Positions 1-8,840 of a stretch of 64,000 nucleotides of DNA are shown piece by piece. The first letter of the stretch is position 1, and each line of letters opens with the position of its first letter. Position numbers and translations under genes: made by a program. This DNA comes from Glaciecola sp. 33A (lineage in GTDB: Bacteria; Pseudomonadota; Gammaproteobacteria; Enterobacterales; Alteromonadaceae): the NCBI RefSeq assembly GCF_002836745.1, contig NZ_PJAR01000036.1, forward strand, positions 124,001 through 188,000, written 5' to 3'. The notes under the pieces were generated by a model. The model worked only from the letters and a program-made list of their open reading frames with translations. It searched no databases and was not told the DNA's origin.

Positions 1-21
1 GCCTCTTTTTATTCTTGCCAT
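1..21 (-). CDS. truB: tRNA pseudouridine-55 synthase, first 7 codons only
   Basis: An ATG at 21-19 on the minus strand opens the frame M-A-R-I-K-R-G, which runs off the left edge. It lies 15 bases after the rbfA stop. TruB proteins usually begin M-A-R/K followed by basic residues and Gly, and truB normally follows rbfA in gammaproteobacteria. The call therefore rests on position plus seven residues. The enzyme would make pseudouridine 55 in the T-loop of tRNAs. Confidence 0.6.
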
Positions 22-36
22 GTTCTGCTTTTATCT

Positions 37-432
37 CTACTCGTCTTCAGAGGCGTCTTTTGCCTTTGCTTCATCTTTAGCTCTGGCTTGATTGACCAAG
101 GTAGAAATTCTGATCCCTTCAGTAATAGATTCATCTCTAAAGAAATGAACAGCAGGAACAGCCCGCATACGTATACGCTTGGCAAGCAAAGTACGGATAA
201 ATCCTTTTGCATCTTGCAGTCTAACGAGATCATCCTTTATTTTATCTTCATCATTATGGTAGAAAGTCACATAGATTTTAGCATGTGCAAGGTCTCGAGA
301 AACTTCAACACTTGATATAGTGATCATACCTACTTCAGGTTCACGATGTTTAAATTCATTTTGTAAGATACTAGCAATCTCTTTATGAACTTGCTGACTT
401 ACTCTATCTGTCCGAGAAAATTCTCTCGCCAT
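37..432 (-). CDS. rbfA: 30S ribosome-binding factor A
   Basis: A 131-residue protein of the usual RbfA length that begins MAREFSRTDRV, the conserved family N-terminus. The single KH-like fold includes the D-A-K-x-Y-V strand around residues 50-56 and a C-terminal F-x-x-D-x-S-I-x-x-G motif before an acidic tail (DASEDE). RbfA helps mature the 5' end of 16S rRNA and is needed for cold growth in relatives. The start is well set by an AGGAG-type ribosome site eight bases upstream. An intrinsic terminator lies between infB and this gene, so rbfA expression depends on read-through or on its own promoter. Confidence 0.97.
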   Translation of the reverse strand: MAREFSRTDRVSQQVHKEIASILQNEFKHREPEVGMITISSVEVSRDLAHAKIYVTFYHNDEDKIKDDLVRLQDAKGFIRTLLAKRIRMRAVPAVHFFRDESITEGIRISTLVNQARAKDEAKAKDASEDE

Positions 433-472
433 TTTATTCTCCTGATTTCAATTACACACACATTGCGCAATG

Positions 473-499
473 AAAAAAACGGAGGCTAAAAGCCCCCGT
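473..499 (-). terminator. Intrinsic terminator between infB and rbfA
   Basis: Read on the minus strand, a 9-bp stem (one G-T pair) with a 3-base loop spans 499-479 and is followed by seven T residues. It lies about 70 bases after the infB stop and about 40 bases before the rbfA start. It would reduce transcription of rbfA and truB relative to infB. Confidence 0.8.
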
Positions 500-571
500 A
501 TTTGGTTTCTCTACATTATTTATAACAATCAGCTACAAACACAATGCATGATTTTTTCGCTAAGCGGTCTT

Positions 572-3181
572 CTAGAGTTCTCTTTTGACTTCAACGACTT
601 CGTATACTTCTATTTGGTCGCCAACTTTAACATCGTTATAGTTTTTAACACCGATACCACATTCGATACCTTTCTTAACCTCTTGAACATCATCTTTAAA
701 GCGACGCAATGATTCAAGTCCGCCTTCATAAATAACCACGTTATCTCGAAGTACTCTGATTGGATTCGCCCGCTTAATGACACCTTCGGTGACCATACAA
801 CCGGCAATTGCGCCAATCTTCGGCGATTTAAATACATCACGTACTTCTGCAAGACCCATGATTTGCTGCTTGAATTCAGGCGCAAGCATTCCGCTCATCG
901 CTTTTTTAACTTCATCAATCAGTTCATAAATAATGCTGTAGTAACGTAAATCTATTTCTTCAGCTTCAATGACACGGCGCGCAGAAGCGTCGGCACGAAC
1001 GTTGAAACCAACCACGATGGCACTTGATGCCGCCGCTAAACTTGCGTCAGTCTCTGTGATACCACCTACGCCGCTACCCACGATGTTCACTTTAACTTCG
1101 TCGGTAGAAAGGTTAATTAAGCTTTCTGCAATGGCCTCAATTGAACCTTGAACATCGGCTTTGAGCACCACGTTCAATTCACTAACATCGCCGGATTCCA
1201 TATTCGCAAACATATTCTCTAGCTTCGCTTTTTGTTGCTTAGCTAATTTAACTTCACGCTGTTTAGTGTGGCGTTTTGCAGCAACCTCTCGTGCTTTACG
1301 TTCATCTTGAACAACAAGCGCGTTCTCGCCAGCAATTGGCACACCAGATAGACCAAGAACTTCAACTGGAGTAGAAGGACCTGCAAGCTTTATTTCTTGT
1401 CCATGCTCATCACGCATCGCTCGAACACGACCGTATTCTTCACCGCACAATAAGATGTCGCCCGCCTTTAATTCACCTTCTTGGATAAGAACAGAAGCAA
1501 CAGGGCCTCTACCTTTATCTAAGCGCGACTCAATAACAATACCGCGAGCAGGACCCGTTGCCACCGCTTTCAAATCAAGCAATTCAGCTTGCAATGAAAT
1601 AGCTTCAAGTAATGAATCAATACCCATACCTGTTTTCGCTGAAACAGACACGAATTGATGCTCACCGCCCCACTCTTCAGAAATAACCTCGAGTTGTGAC
1701 AACTCATTTCTTACTCTGTCAGGGTCTGCACCTTCTTTGTCCATCTTGTTAACGGCAATAATTAAAGGTACGCCAGCTGCACGAGCATGCTGAACCGCTT
1801 CTTTTGTCTGTGGCATGACACCATCGTCAGCCGCAACAACTAATATAACAATATCAGTTGCAACCGCGCCACGTGCACGCATTGCCGTAAAAGCGGCATG
1901 TCCTGGTGTATCCAAGAAAGTGATACGACCGTTATCGGTTGCGACACTGTAGGCACCAATATGCTGAGTGATACCGCCAGCTTCACTGTCAGCAACTTTC
2001 GCGCGTCGAATGTAATCAAGCAAGGACGTTTTACCATGGTCAACGTGACCCATAATAGTCACTACTGGCGCACGTGTATCTTTGTCACCTTGCGCTGAAT
2101 CAGCAATCAACTCATCTTCAAGTGCATTGTCATTAACAAGCTCATATTTATGGCCCATTTCTTCAACCACTAATACGGCAGTATCTTGGTCGAGTATTTG
2201 ATTGATTGTCGCCATCTCACCCATTTTCATCATCGCTTTGATGACTTCAGTGCCTTTCTTAGCCATGCGGCTAGCTAGTTCACCAACGGTAATGGTTTCG
2301 CCAATCTTAACAATCCTTTCAACCGGCTGTGCAGGCTTGTTAAAGCCGTGCTTAAGATCTTCACCCGCATTCTTCTTCGACTTCTTACGACGACGAGAAG
2401 TGCGTTCCACTTTCATATCTTGCTCATCTTCCGCTTCTTGTGCATAGCGGTTGGAATGAACGTGAACATCTTCAGCCTCTTGCTTCTTGCGACGAATTTC
2501 TTCTTCTTTCCAGCGCATATCATTTTCTTCTGCAAGTTTGCGCGCCTCTTCAGCTGCCTTCTTCGCATCTTCTTCAAGTTTGCGTTGAATCTCTTCTTCT
2601 TGCTGTTTTCTAATACGCTCTTCTTCCGAACGAGCTAAATCATGAGCTTTCTTTTCCTCTGGGGACATAGTTGGCTCATTCTTCTTGCGTTCTTCAGCTT
2701 CTTTCTTGGCTTTTTCAACTCTAGCTGCGCGCTCTACTTCTTGCACTTTGCGTGCTTCGGCTGCCTTCGCAATTTTCTCTTCAGCAGCTGCTTTGGCAGC
2801 ATCTGCTGCGTTCTTCTCTGCTTCTAATTGAGCCAGTGCCGCAGTGGCAGCATTTGCCGCCTCTTCTTCGGCTAAACGCTGCTCTTCAGAGTCAGTACGT
2901 TTAACATAAGTGCGCTTTCTACGAACCTCAACTTTAACTGCTTTCGATTTGCCTAGGCTAATCGTGCTAGTCGTCTTGCGTTGAAGTGTCATTTTCCTAG
3001 GCCCTTCGACACCTGTACCACCATGAGATTTACTCAAGTGATCAAGCAATATTTTTTTCTCTTCCTCAGTAACAATTTCACCTGCGGCTTTTGTTACACC
3101 AGAATCTTTGAACTGCTGAACCAAACGATCAACGGTTGTGCCAATATCTGTGGCGAGTTTTTCTATGGATACTTCTGCCAT
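572..3181 (-). CDS. infB: Translation initiation factor IF-2
   Basis: An 869-residue IF-2 that delivers fMet-tRNA to the 30S subunit and hydrolyses GTP on subunit joining. The N-terminal domain (about 1-50) aligns with the E. coli start ([12 protein letters not shown]). A long charged Ala/Glu/Lys/Arg-rich linker follows (about 100-280), then the G domain with P-loop GHVDHGKT near residue 380, DTPGH and NKMD. The C-terminal domains end in the conserved [14 protein letters not shown] region. It sits 23 bases after nusA. The linker is somewhat shorter than in E. coli. The start has the canonical context and matches the family. Confidence 0.98.
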   Translation of the reverse strand: MAEVSIEKLATDIGTTVDRLVQQFKDSGVTKAAGEIVTEEEKKILLDHLSKSHGGTGVEGPRKMTLQRKTTSTISLGKSKAVKVEVRRKRTYVKRTDSEEQRLAEEEAANAATAALAQLEAEKNAADAAKAAAEEKIAKAAEARKVQEVERAARVEKAKKEAEERKKNEPTMSPEEKKAHDLARSEEERIRKQQEEEIQRKLEEDAKKAAEEARKLAEENDMRWKEEEIRRKKQEAEDVHVHSNRYAQEAEDEQDMKVERTSRRRKKSKKNAGEDLKHGFNKPAQPVERIVKIGETITVGELASRMAKKGTEVIKAMMKMGEMATINQILDQDTAVLVVEEMGHKYELVNDNALEDELIADSAQGDKDTRAPVVTIMGHVDHGKTSLLDYIRRAKVADSEAGGITQHIGAYSVATDNGRITFLDTPGHAAFTAMRARGAVATDIVILVVAADDGVMPQTKEAVQHARAAGVPLIIAVNKMDKEGADPDRVRNELSQLEVISEEWGGEHQFVSVSAKTGMGIDSLLEAISLQAELLDLKAVATGPARGIVIESRLDKGRGPVASVLIQEGELKAGDILLCGEEYGRVRAMRDEHGQEIKLAGPSTPVEVLGLSGVPIAGENALVVQDERKAREVAAKRHTKQREVKLAKQQKAKLENMFANMESGDVSELNVVLKADVQGSIEAIAESLINLSTDEVKVNIVGSGVGGITETDASLAAASSAIVVGFNVRADASARRVIEAEEIDLRYYSIIYELIDEVKKAMSGMLAPEFKQQIMGLAEVRDVFKSPKIGAIAGCMVTEGVIKRANPIRVLRDNVVIYEGGLESLRRFKDDVQEVKKGIECGIGVKNYNDVKVGDQIEVYEVVEVKREL

Positions 3182-3204
3182 ATTCTTTACTATCCCCTGT
3201 TGAC

Positions 3205-4698
3205 CTATTCTTCACTGAACCAAACGATATTACGTGCAGCCATAATTAGCTTACCCGCACTTTCATCGTCTAATTCTTCAATATCACTAATTTCGTCGGT
3301 ACCTTGCTCTGCAAGCCCTTCTAAATCGATGATGCCTCTACTCGCAAGAACATACGCAACATGTCTGTTCATGCCCTCGAGGTCGAGTAATTCTTGCTTT
3401 GGCTCGCATGCTTCTAATGATTCTTCGTTTGCTAGTGCGCGAGTCGTTAACCAAGCTTTCGCTCTTCCACGCAGCTCTTCAACGGTATCTTCATCTAAAC
3501 CATCTATCGCCAATAATTCACTTACTGGTACGTAAGCAATTTCTTCCAATGACGTAAAGCCTTCATCAACTAAAATCGATGCAAACTCTTCGTCAATATC
3601 TAAACCTGAGGTAAATATCCCTAATACTTTCGTATTTTCTTCTTCATGCTTTGCATTTAGGGCTTCAACTGTCATTACATTAAGTTCCCAACCAGTCAAT
3701 TGACTCGCTAAGCGAACGTTTTGACCACTGCGACCGATTGCTTGAGCAAGATTATCTGCCTCAACAGCCACATCCATGGTTTTATTATCTTCATCTACAA
3801 CGATTGAAGCAACTTCAGCGGGTGCCATTGCATTGATAACAAAAGAGGCAGGATTTTCGTCCCACAACACGATATCAACTCGCTCACCACCTAATTCACC
3901 AGATACGGCTTGAACACGAGAACCACGCATCCCAACGCAAGCACCAATTGGATCTAGACGCTTGTCATTAGTCTTCACAGCGATTTTTGCTCTCGCGCCT
4001 GGATCACGCGCTGCAGCCTTAATCTCTAGTGTTTCTTCTGCAATTTCTGGCACTTCTAACCTGAACAATTCAACCAACATATCAGGATGTGTTCTACTAA
4101 TATAGAGTTGTGCACCTCTTGCTTCAGGTCGAATCACGTAAAGTAATCCACGCACTCTGTCGCCTGGACGAAAAGTTTCGCGAGGCAGCATGTCATCTCG
4201 GTAAATAACGCCTTCCGCATTATTACCTAAGTCTATGATGACATTATCACGATTTACTTTTTTAACCGTTCCAGTAACTAATTCTCCGACTCGGTCTTCG
4301 TATTCAGCAATCATTTGAGCTCGTTCAGCTTCACGTACTTTTTGTACAATAACCTGTTTCGCTGTTTGTGTTGTAATACGGTCAAACGAAATTGATTCGA
4401 TCTGCTCTTCAACGTAGTCACCTAGTTGAATGTCTGGCTCGTCAATTTGCGCAGCTGAAATTGTCATTTCAGCATACGGGTTCTCTTGTATTCTATCGTC
4501 TTCAATAACTAACCAACGACGAAAAGTATCAAAATCACCCGTTTCACGATTAATCGCTACACGAACTTCAATATCGCCTTCATTTTTCTTTTTAGTGGCG
4601 CTAACTAAAGCAAACTCTAATGCTTCAAATATTTTTTCTCTTGGTACTTGTTTTTCATTTGAAACGGCTTCAGCCACCAACAAAATTTCTTTACTCAT
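3205..4698 (-). CDS. nusA: Transcription termination/antitermination factor NusA
   Basis: A 497-residue NusA, close to the 495 of E. coli. The N-terminal RNA-polymerase-binding domain ([16 protein letters not shown]) is followed by S1 (about 135-200), two KH domains (about 200-345, including [12 protein letters not shown] and [12 protein letters not shown]) and two C-terminal acidic repeats (about 360-497). The frame is open 12 codons further upstream, but the ATG at 4698-4696 matches the family N-terminus. It is the second gene of the rimP-nusA-infB set. NusA controls pausing, Rho-independent termination and rRNA antitermination, and is often autoregulated through the operon leader. Confidence 0.98.
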   Translation of the reverse strand: MSKEILLVAEAVSNEKQVPREKIFEALEFALVSATKKKNEGDIEVRVAINRETGDFDTFRRWLVIEDDRIQENPYAEMTISAAQIDEPDIQLGDYVEEQIESISFDRITTQTAKQVIVQKVREAERAQMIAEYEDRVGELVTGTVKKVNRDNVIIDLGNNAEGVIYRDDMLPRETFRPGDRVRGLLYVIRPEARGAQLYISRTHPDMLVELFRLEVPEIAEETLEIKAAARDPGARAKIAVKTNDKRLDPIGACVGMRGSRVQAVSGELGGERVDIVLWDENPASFVINAMAPAEVASIVVDEDNKTMDVAVEADNLAQAIGRSGQNVRLASQLTGWELNVMTVEALNAKHEEENTKVLGIFTSGLDIDEEFASILVDEGFTSLEEIAYVPVSELLAIDGLDEDTVEELRGRAKAWLTTRALANEESLEACEPKQELLDLEGMNRHVAYVLASRGIIDLEGLAEQGTDEISDIEELDDESAGKLIMAARNIVWFSEE

Positions 4699-4748
4699 TT
4701 TATAAGCCTCACAGATTGCCCCGAGTAGAAGCAAACACTCCCCAATAG

Positions 4749-5207
4749 TTAATCAAAATTTGGAACTAAATTGCCTTTTTCAATATTAGCAATAGCCAAA
4801 GAAAACTCATCATTATCGACTTTTATTAAAATGGTGTCATTTTCGCATTTTAATAAAAGTCCTTTAAAATTACGTCTGCCGTTTTGCGGTATTGATAACT
4901 TCACAGTAATAGTCTCACCAACAACCAATGCATAATGAGCAGAATTAAAAAGCGGCCTGTCCATCCCTGGTGATGATACTTCTAAGTTGTATTCCGCTGT
5001 AATTATGTCTTCAACATCCAATACAGCACTTATTTGATGACTCGCATCCGCACAATTATCTACGTCAATACCATCTTCGTGGTCAATGAACACTCGTAAA
5101 ATTGAATGCTTTCCTGCCCTCACAAATTCTACACCAACCAACTCGAAGCCTAAAGCCTCAACGGGGGCGATTAGCATTTCTGTCAGTTTTCGCTCAAGTT
5201 GCGACAA
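4749..5207 (-). CDS. rimP: Ribosome maturation factor RimP (TTG start)
   Basis: A 152-residue RimP, needed for 30S assembly. It aligns along its length with E. coli RimP (150 residues): [46 protein letters not shown] and the C-terminal I-x-K-x-N-L-V-P. The frame is open to 5246, but the family N-terminus corresponds to a TTG at 5207-5205, preceded by GGAG with seven bases of spacing. This makes TTG the likely start. It is the first gene of the nusA-infB operon. Confidence 0.95.
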   Translation of the reverse strand: MSQLERKLTEMLIAPVEALGFELVGVEFVRAGKHSILRVFIDHEDGIDVDNCADASHQISAVLDVEDIITAEYNLEVSSPGMDRPLFNSAHYALVVGETITVKLSIPQNGRRNFKGLLLKCENDTILIKVDNDEFSLAIANIEKGNLVPNFD

Positions 5208-5223
5208 ATTAACACTCCAAAAA

Positions 5224-5244
5224 CAAAAAAAGGGCATATAGCCC
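5224..5244 (-). terminator. Possible attenuator hairpin in the rimP leader
   Basis: On the minus strand, GGGC-TATAT-GCCC (5244-5232) is followed at once by seven T residues, some 16 bases upstream of the rimP start. The stem has only four G-C pairs, so it may be a weak attenuator and not a strong terminator. The nusA-infB operons of enterobacteria also carry leader terminators, which makes the position suggestive. Confidence 0.4.
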
Positions 5245-5588
5245 ATACTTTACTCTATCGCGTTTATTTTTCTAAACGCTAGATACAAGAAAGCCCCGGT
5301 CAAGCGGAGCTCACAAATACTTCATGTTAATGCCCAAAATGCCTACAGCCCTTCAGACGCTTGACCTAGACGCTACTATGCAGAAAATTATTAGCTTATT
5401 ACAACCTGATAATTTGCTTATGTGCAGGGAGCCCGCCTCAAAACTTGCGAGTAGTATAACTGCGTTGCTGTATATACGCAAATATAACTGTTCACTTCTT
5501 ATTTCTGCCAATTACTTGAAATTTTACTCAAGCTGTATCAGTCTGTACAAACCTCGGGCAAACCATTAACTAATGAAGGATATCTACG
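5245..5588. other. Intergenic region between rimP and the PCD gene, no gene seen
   Basis: This stretch separates the divergent rimP operon and the pterin dehydratase gene and must carry promoters for both. It contains a 7-bp inverted repeat with a T-rich loop at 5260-5279. I see no convincing minus-10/minus-35 pair. An 81-codon plus-strand frame at 5324-5569 has no ribosome site and no recognisable protein character. Confidence 0.5.
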
Positions 5589-5894
5589 ATGCCTGCAAAA
5601 TATACTACCGAACAAGTCGAATTGGCTTTGACGCAGCTGAATCAAAATTTGCCAGTTGATGATCAATGGGCTATCAAAAACGAAAAACTCTGCAAAACTT
5701 TCAAATTTACAAATTTTATTAGTGCGTTTGGATGGATGTCGCAAATCGCGATATGGGCAGAAAAGCTTAAACATCATCCGGAATGGTTTAATGTTTACAA
5801 TAAAGTTGAAGTCGAGCTAACAACTCACGACGTGAGTGGCATTAGTGAACTGGACTTTAAGATGGCAGAAAAAATGGACCTTTGCAGAACATAA
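5589..5894 (+). CDS. phhB: Pterin-4-alpha-carbinolamine dehydratase family protein
   Basis: A 101-residue protein with the family signature [14 protein letters not shown] at about 61-74 followed by LTTHD and a downstream Asp. The two adjacent His and the later His are the dehydratase residues. The enzyme recycles the 4a-hydroxy-tetrahydropterin formed by aromatic amino acid hydroxylases and doubles as a transcription coactivator (DCoH) in some organisms. No phenylalanine hydroxylase gene is next to it here, so its partner may lie elsewhere. An AAGGA ribosome site nine bases upstream supports the start. The symbol follows common usage and the true partner is not shown. Confidence 0.93.
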   Translation: MPAKYTTEQVELALTQLNQNLPVDDQWAIKNEKLCKTFKFTNFISAFGWMSQIAIWAEKLKHHPEWFNVYNKVEVELTTHDVSGISELDFKMAEKMDLCRT

Positions 5895-6061
5895 AGATTA
5901 ACTAAATTAACACTATCAGTTTAGCGGTCTACGTTAAGAGAACACTAGGTGATATAGAAACTAATAAACTAGGAATACGCTTAATAAAAAAGCAATATAA
6001 ACCCATTCCGTATTTTATTTATGCACTTAAGGTTTATTTTAAAAAAATTGTGAAACTGGGG

Positions 6062-6089
6062 TTGCCAAGCAGAATTTTCTATATATAAT
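6062..6089 (+). promoter_or_regulatory. Promoter of the first initiator tRNA gene
   Basis: TTGCCA at 6062-6067 and a perfect TATAAT at 6084-6089 are 16 bases apart. A GC-rich stretch (CGCCCC) follows the minus-10, typical of stringently controlled stable-RNA promoters. The expected start lies near 6096, leaving a leader of about 35 bases before the tRNA. Confidence 0.85.
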
Positions 6090-6130
6090 ACGCCCCACTT
6101 GAGACGCAAAGCGCTTCAAGCCAGAACAAT

Positions 6131-6207
<77 letters not shown>

Positions 6208-6211
6208 TATT

Positions 6212-6243
6212 AAAAAGCCAATACATTGTATTGGCTTTTTTTT
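6212..6243 (+). terminator. Intrinsic terminator of tRNA copy 1
   Basis: An AAGCCAATA / TATTGGCTT stem with a short loop is followed by a run of T residues, directly after the tRNA. The A-rich left arm could also make it act on the opposite strand. Confidence 0.85.
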
Positions 6244-6355
6244 ATCTCTTTTAGCAAATATTAACGCATATTAATGATGTCACCTTAGTAGTAGCACATT
6301 AATAGTAGCACCTTAATAGAACGAGGCTAAATGATGAATTTGCACGTACACGGGG

Positions 6356-6383
6356 TTGCTAAGCAAAATTAGCTATGTATAAT
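6356..6383 (+). promoter_or_regulatory. Promoter of the second initiator tRNA gene
   Basis: TTGCTA at 6356-6361 and TATAAT at 6378-6383 are separated by 16 bases and followed by CGCCC. The layout matches the promoter of the first copy, so each tRNA gene is an independent transcription unit. Confidence 0.85.
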
Positions 6384-6425
6384 ACGCCCTCTTGAAACGG
6401 CAAAGCCGGTTCAGACCAGAACAAT

Positions 6426-6502
<77 letters not shown>

Positions 6503-6507
6503 TATTA

Positions 6508-6538
6508 AAAAGCCAACACACAGTGTTGGCTTTTTTTT
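6508..6538 (+). terminator. Intrinsic terminator of tRNA copy 2
   Basis: A stem AGCCAACAC / GTGTTGGCT with a small loop is followed by eight T residues. It is equivalent to the first terminator but with compensated base changes in the stem. Confidence 0.85.
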
Positions 6539-6579
6539 GCATTAACAAATCAGCTAACTGAGCACTTAAAACTGCACTG

Positions 6580-7016
6580 CTAATCGAGCATATATCTGGC
6601 GCCTAAGTCGATATTGAGCAGGGCATCGGGGCGGCGTGACTGTCTATCTCTAGGAAATTGCCAGTGACAGCATCCACATTTTGATCGTCATCATAGCTAC
6701 TAATATAACCTACAAAAAAGTTTGCAGAGTAACTATCAGTTTTCCAATTTAGACCAAAGTTGAGACGCAGCTCTGGACTCAACACACCAATGTTGTTGAA
6801 TTAAGTCTGTAAAATCAAAACTCCAATAATCAAGCTCTATCGACAAATCATCAATCGGCTCTAACAAAAATCCTAGGTTAAATGCGGTCGATTCTTCTGG
6901 CACCAAATCTTGGTTACCACTAGCACGAACAGTTACAAAGGATGCGCCATCTTTCACGATTTCCATTCGGCCAATAGCGATCATAGGAACCAGTGAGCTT
7001 GTGTCAACGAAGTTTG
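6580..7016 (-). pseudogene. Decayed C-terminal part of a TonB-dependent receptor
   Basis: On the minus strand, three frame-shifted pieces follow the C-terminal order of Alteromonadales TonB receptors. The first is VRASGNQDLVPEEST with NLGFLLEPIDD and ELDYWSFDFTDLI (about 7016-6785). The second is SPELRLNFGLNWKTDS with FVGYISSYDDDQN (6782-6640). The third is a last strand LLNIDLGARYML before a TAG at 6582-6580. A piece is missing between the first two, where the barrel should continue, and the plug and most of the barrel are absent. The fragment abuts the stop of the MaoC gene. It is non-functional and left from a deletion. Confidence 0.85.
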
Positions 7017-7460
7017 CTACTTACCTGTTAATAAAGTAAGAAAGGTCCCTACTAAAGCGGGTTTGTCTCTGTTTTTTATATCCACTTGTGCGGTAACTTT
7101 ATACAATTTCCCCATCGGCTTTTGCTCTATATCTGCCACCGTAAACTGATATTTTATATAATCGTCAACTCTGACTGGCTCAAGAAATCGTAAACTATCG
7201 ATGCCATAGTTAATCATTGTATTGCGTGTAGGGTCGACAGTAATGATTTGTTCAAACATCATTGGTATCAATGATGCTGACAAAAAGCCATGTGCAATCG
7301 TGGTGCTAAATGGGCTCTCTTTTGCGCACCGTTCTTGGTCAATGTGGATCCATTGATGGTCACCTGTGGCCACTGCAAATTCATTAATTTTTTGCTGAGT
7401 AATTTTAAACCAAGTAGTTTCAGGTAACTTATCACCAACACTTATTTGTGAAAATTCCAT
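7017..7460 (-). CDS. MaoC-type (R)-specific enoyl-CoA hydratase family protein
   Basis: A 147-residue single hot-dog domain. Residues 31-41 (ATGDHQWIHID) carry the Asp34 and His39 pair of R-specific hydratases (D-x4-H), and AHGFLSASLIP (about 56-66) is the typical following helix. The family hydrates trans-2-enoyl-CoA to (R)-3-hydroxyacyl-CoA, often linking beta-oxidation to other acyl pools. The substrate cannot be set from sequence. It is divergent from a LysR gene, with an inverted repeat between them that may be the operator, so induction by that regulator is likely. The stop TAG joins directly onto the TonB-receptor relic. Confidence 0.9.
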   Translation of the reverse strand: MEFSQISVGDKLPETTWFKITQQKINEFAVATGDHQWIHIDQERCAKESPFSTTIAHGFLSASLIPMMFEQIITVDPTRNTMINYGIDSLRFLEPVRVDDYIKYQFTVADIEQKPMGKLYKVTAQVDIKNRDKPALVGTFLTLLTGK

Positions 7461-7516
7461 ATTATTCCTATTTTTATTACTAATTTGTATTAATTTCGAT
7501 TTATACTATCAGTTAT

Positions 7517-7540
7517 ATTAATGTATGCGCGGTCATTAAT
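7517..7540. promoter_or_regulatory. Putative LysR operator
   Basis: A perfect inverted repeat ATTAATG-N10-CATTAAT lies between the divergent MaoC and LysR genes, 66 bases from the LysR start and 57 from the MaoC start. It contains the T-N11-A core expected of LysR-type sites. Confidence 0.6.
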
Positions 7541-7605
7541 GATAGATTTAATCAGTTTTGTCGAATAGAAAATAACAATATCGCACTATAGGGAACAATT
7601 ATAAG

Positions 7606-8508
7606 ATGAATTTGAATCGTATTGACCTCAACCTGTTTGGTGTATTTGATGCCATTTACACCGCTGGCAGCTTAACTAAGGCTGCAGACGTTTTATGCAT
7701 TACCCAGCCCGCGGTAAGTAACTCCCTCGCCCGCCTTCGAGAAATGTTGAACGACCCCTTGTTCGTAAGAACAGGACATAGTATGACACCAACACCAGTA
7801 GCACAGAATATCATTGGGCCTGCGCGCGAGGCACTCGGTCTTTTGCGTAAAAGCGTGCAAGATTCACACACTTTTGAACCATCTACAGCTCACAAGGCTT
7901 TCAACTTTGCCAGTCGTGATTTATTAGAAGTGAGTATTATGCCGCGACTCATGGGGCTTTTACAGGATCGCGCCCCTAATATCACGCTAACTAACTATGA
8001 GATTGCAAGAACCAGCGTGGTCTCAGCGATGGCAAGTGGTAGCCTAGACTTTTTTGCTGATGCTTCAGCGTTCACTGACCCGCATTTACTAAAACATAAA
8101 ATTGCATCCGATCGTTTTGTCGTGCTTGCTAGAAAAAATCATCCTTTACTTAAAAATGGTTTGGACTTAGAGACATTCTTGCAGTTGGGACATATTAATG
8201 TATCCCATCGTAAGAAAGGAGCTGGCCCTATCGACATGGAATTGGATAAACTAGGTAAAAGGCGTAAAGAAGTGATGCGTGGTCAACACTTTTTAACGGT
8301 GCCAAGTACCATTGTTAAAACCGACCTAATTGCTTGTTTGCCCTATCACTTGGCTAAACATTACGATTTGTCAATTTACGAAATGCCATTTGAGATTGCA
8401 CCCGTAGAATATTACTTATACTGGCACGTTAGCGCCGATCATGACCTTGCTCATATTTGGATGCGTGAACAAATCATGGAAGTAGCCAAAACATACAAAC
8501 ATTTATAG
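7606..8508 (+). CDS. LysR-family transcriptional regulator
   Basis: 300 residues, the usual LysR length. The winged helix-turn-helix is at about 4-62 (F-D-A-I-Y-T-A-G-S-L-T-K-A-A, then Q-P-A-V-S-N-S-L-A-R-L-R), followed by the linker helix and a substrate-binding domain in two lobes (about 92-300). It is divergent from the MaoC gene, and LysR regulators commonly control the divergent neighbour. The effector is unknown. An intrinsic terminator follows. Confidence 0.95.
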   Translation: MNLNRIDLNLFGVFDAIYTAGSLTKAADVLCITQPAVSNSLARLREMLNDPLFVRTGHSMTPTPVAQNIIGPAREALGLLRKSVQDSHTFEPSTAHKAFNFASRDLLEVSIMPRLMGLLQDRAPNITLTNYEIARTSVVSAMASGSLDFFADASAFTDPHLLKHKIASDRFVVLARKNHPLLKNGLDLETFLQLGHINVSHRKKGAGPIDMELDKLGKRRKEVMRGQHFLTVPSTIVKTDLIACLPYHLAKHYDLSIYEMPFEIAPVEYYLYWHVSADHDLAHIWMREQIMEVAKTYKHL

Positions 8509-8526
8509 CTGCGCCTGACTTAAAAG

Positions 8527-8552
8527 AACGAGCTTATTTAGCTCGTTTTTTA
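8527..8552 (+). terminator. Terminator of the LysR gene
   Basis: An 8-bp stem AACGAGCT / AGCTCGTT with a 5-base loop is followed by a run of T residues, 19 bases after the LysR stop. The left flank is A-rich, so it may also serve the converging small frame. Confidence 0.85.
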
Positions 8553-8556
8553 GTTT

Positions 8557-8730
8557 TCATTTATCAATATCAACCACTACCTGCGTTAAAAATGCATTTA
8601 GCAGATTCATAATGTGCTCTGGAAATCCATGATAAAATACCGACACAGCCTTAGTGTTGATGTCGCCTGCGTTGGCACTAAGAGATTGAATAGTCGTGGT
8701 TGGCAATACTACCTCATGCTCTGAGATCAT
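8557..8730 (-). CDS. Small protein of unknown function (57 residues)
   Basis: The frame extends to 8796, but the upstream part overlaps a terminator stem. The ATG at 8730-8728 has an AGGTG ribosome site seven bases upstream and is the likely start. The product (MISEHEVVLPTTT...) has no signal peptide or membrane helix, and I recognise no family. It lies between two terminators, converging on the LysR gene. No clear promoter was seen, so it may be spurious. Confidence 0.4.
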   Translation of the reverse strand: MISEHEVVLPTTTIQSLSANAGDINTKAVSVFYHGFPEHIMNLLNAFLTQVVVDIDK

Positions 8731-8781
8731 TACATCACCTTTTAATTTGACGAAAAACCAAGCTAAGGCATTTGCCTTTAA

Positions 8782-8817
8782 AAAAAAGACGAGCACATTA
8801 ACGTGTTCGTCTTTTTT
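8782..8817. terminator. Bidirectional terminator after the acyl-CoA dehydrogenase gene
   Basis: An A6-GACGAGCAC / GTGTTCGTC-T6 hairpin with one G-T pair has an A run on the left and a T run on the right, so it can act on both strands. It lies 24 bases past the stop of the leftward acyl-CoA dehydrogenase. Confidence 0.85.
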
Positions 8818-8840
8818 ATATGCTCTTTACAAATGCTTAC

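Noticed and set aside
2348-2638. Phe/Leu-rich plus-strand frame opposite infB
   Set aside because: It is the complement of the charged Lys/Glu-rich IF-2 linker, which always gives hydrophobic-looking antisense frames.
5260-5279. Hairpin in the rimP upstream region as a terminator
   Set aside because: 7-bp A/T-rich stem without a following T run on either strand.
5324-5569. 81-codon plus-strand frame between rimP and the PCD gene
   Set aside because: No ribosome site, no recognisable protein character, and it occupies the divergent promoter region.
8557-8796. Longer version of the 57-residue small protein
   Set aside because: The added N-terminal part overlaps the bidirectional terminator, and a better ribosome site lies at the internal ATG.
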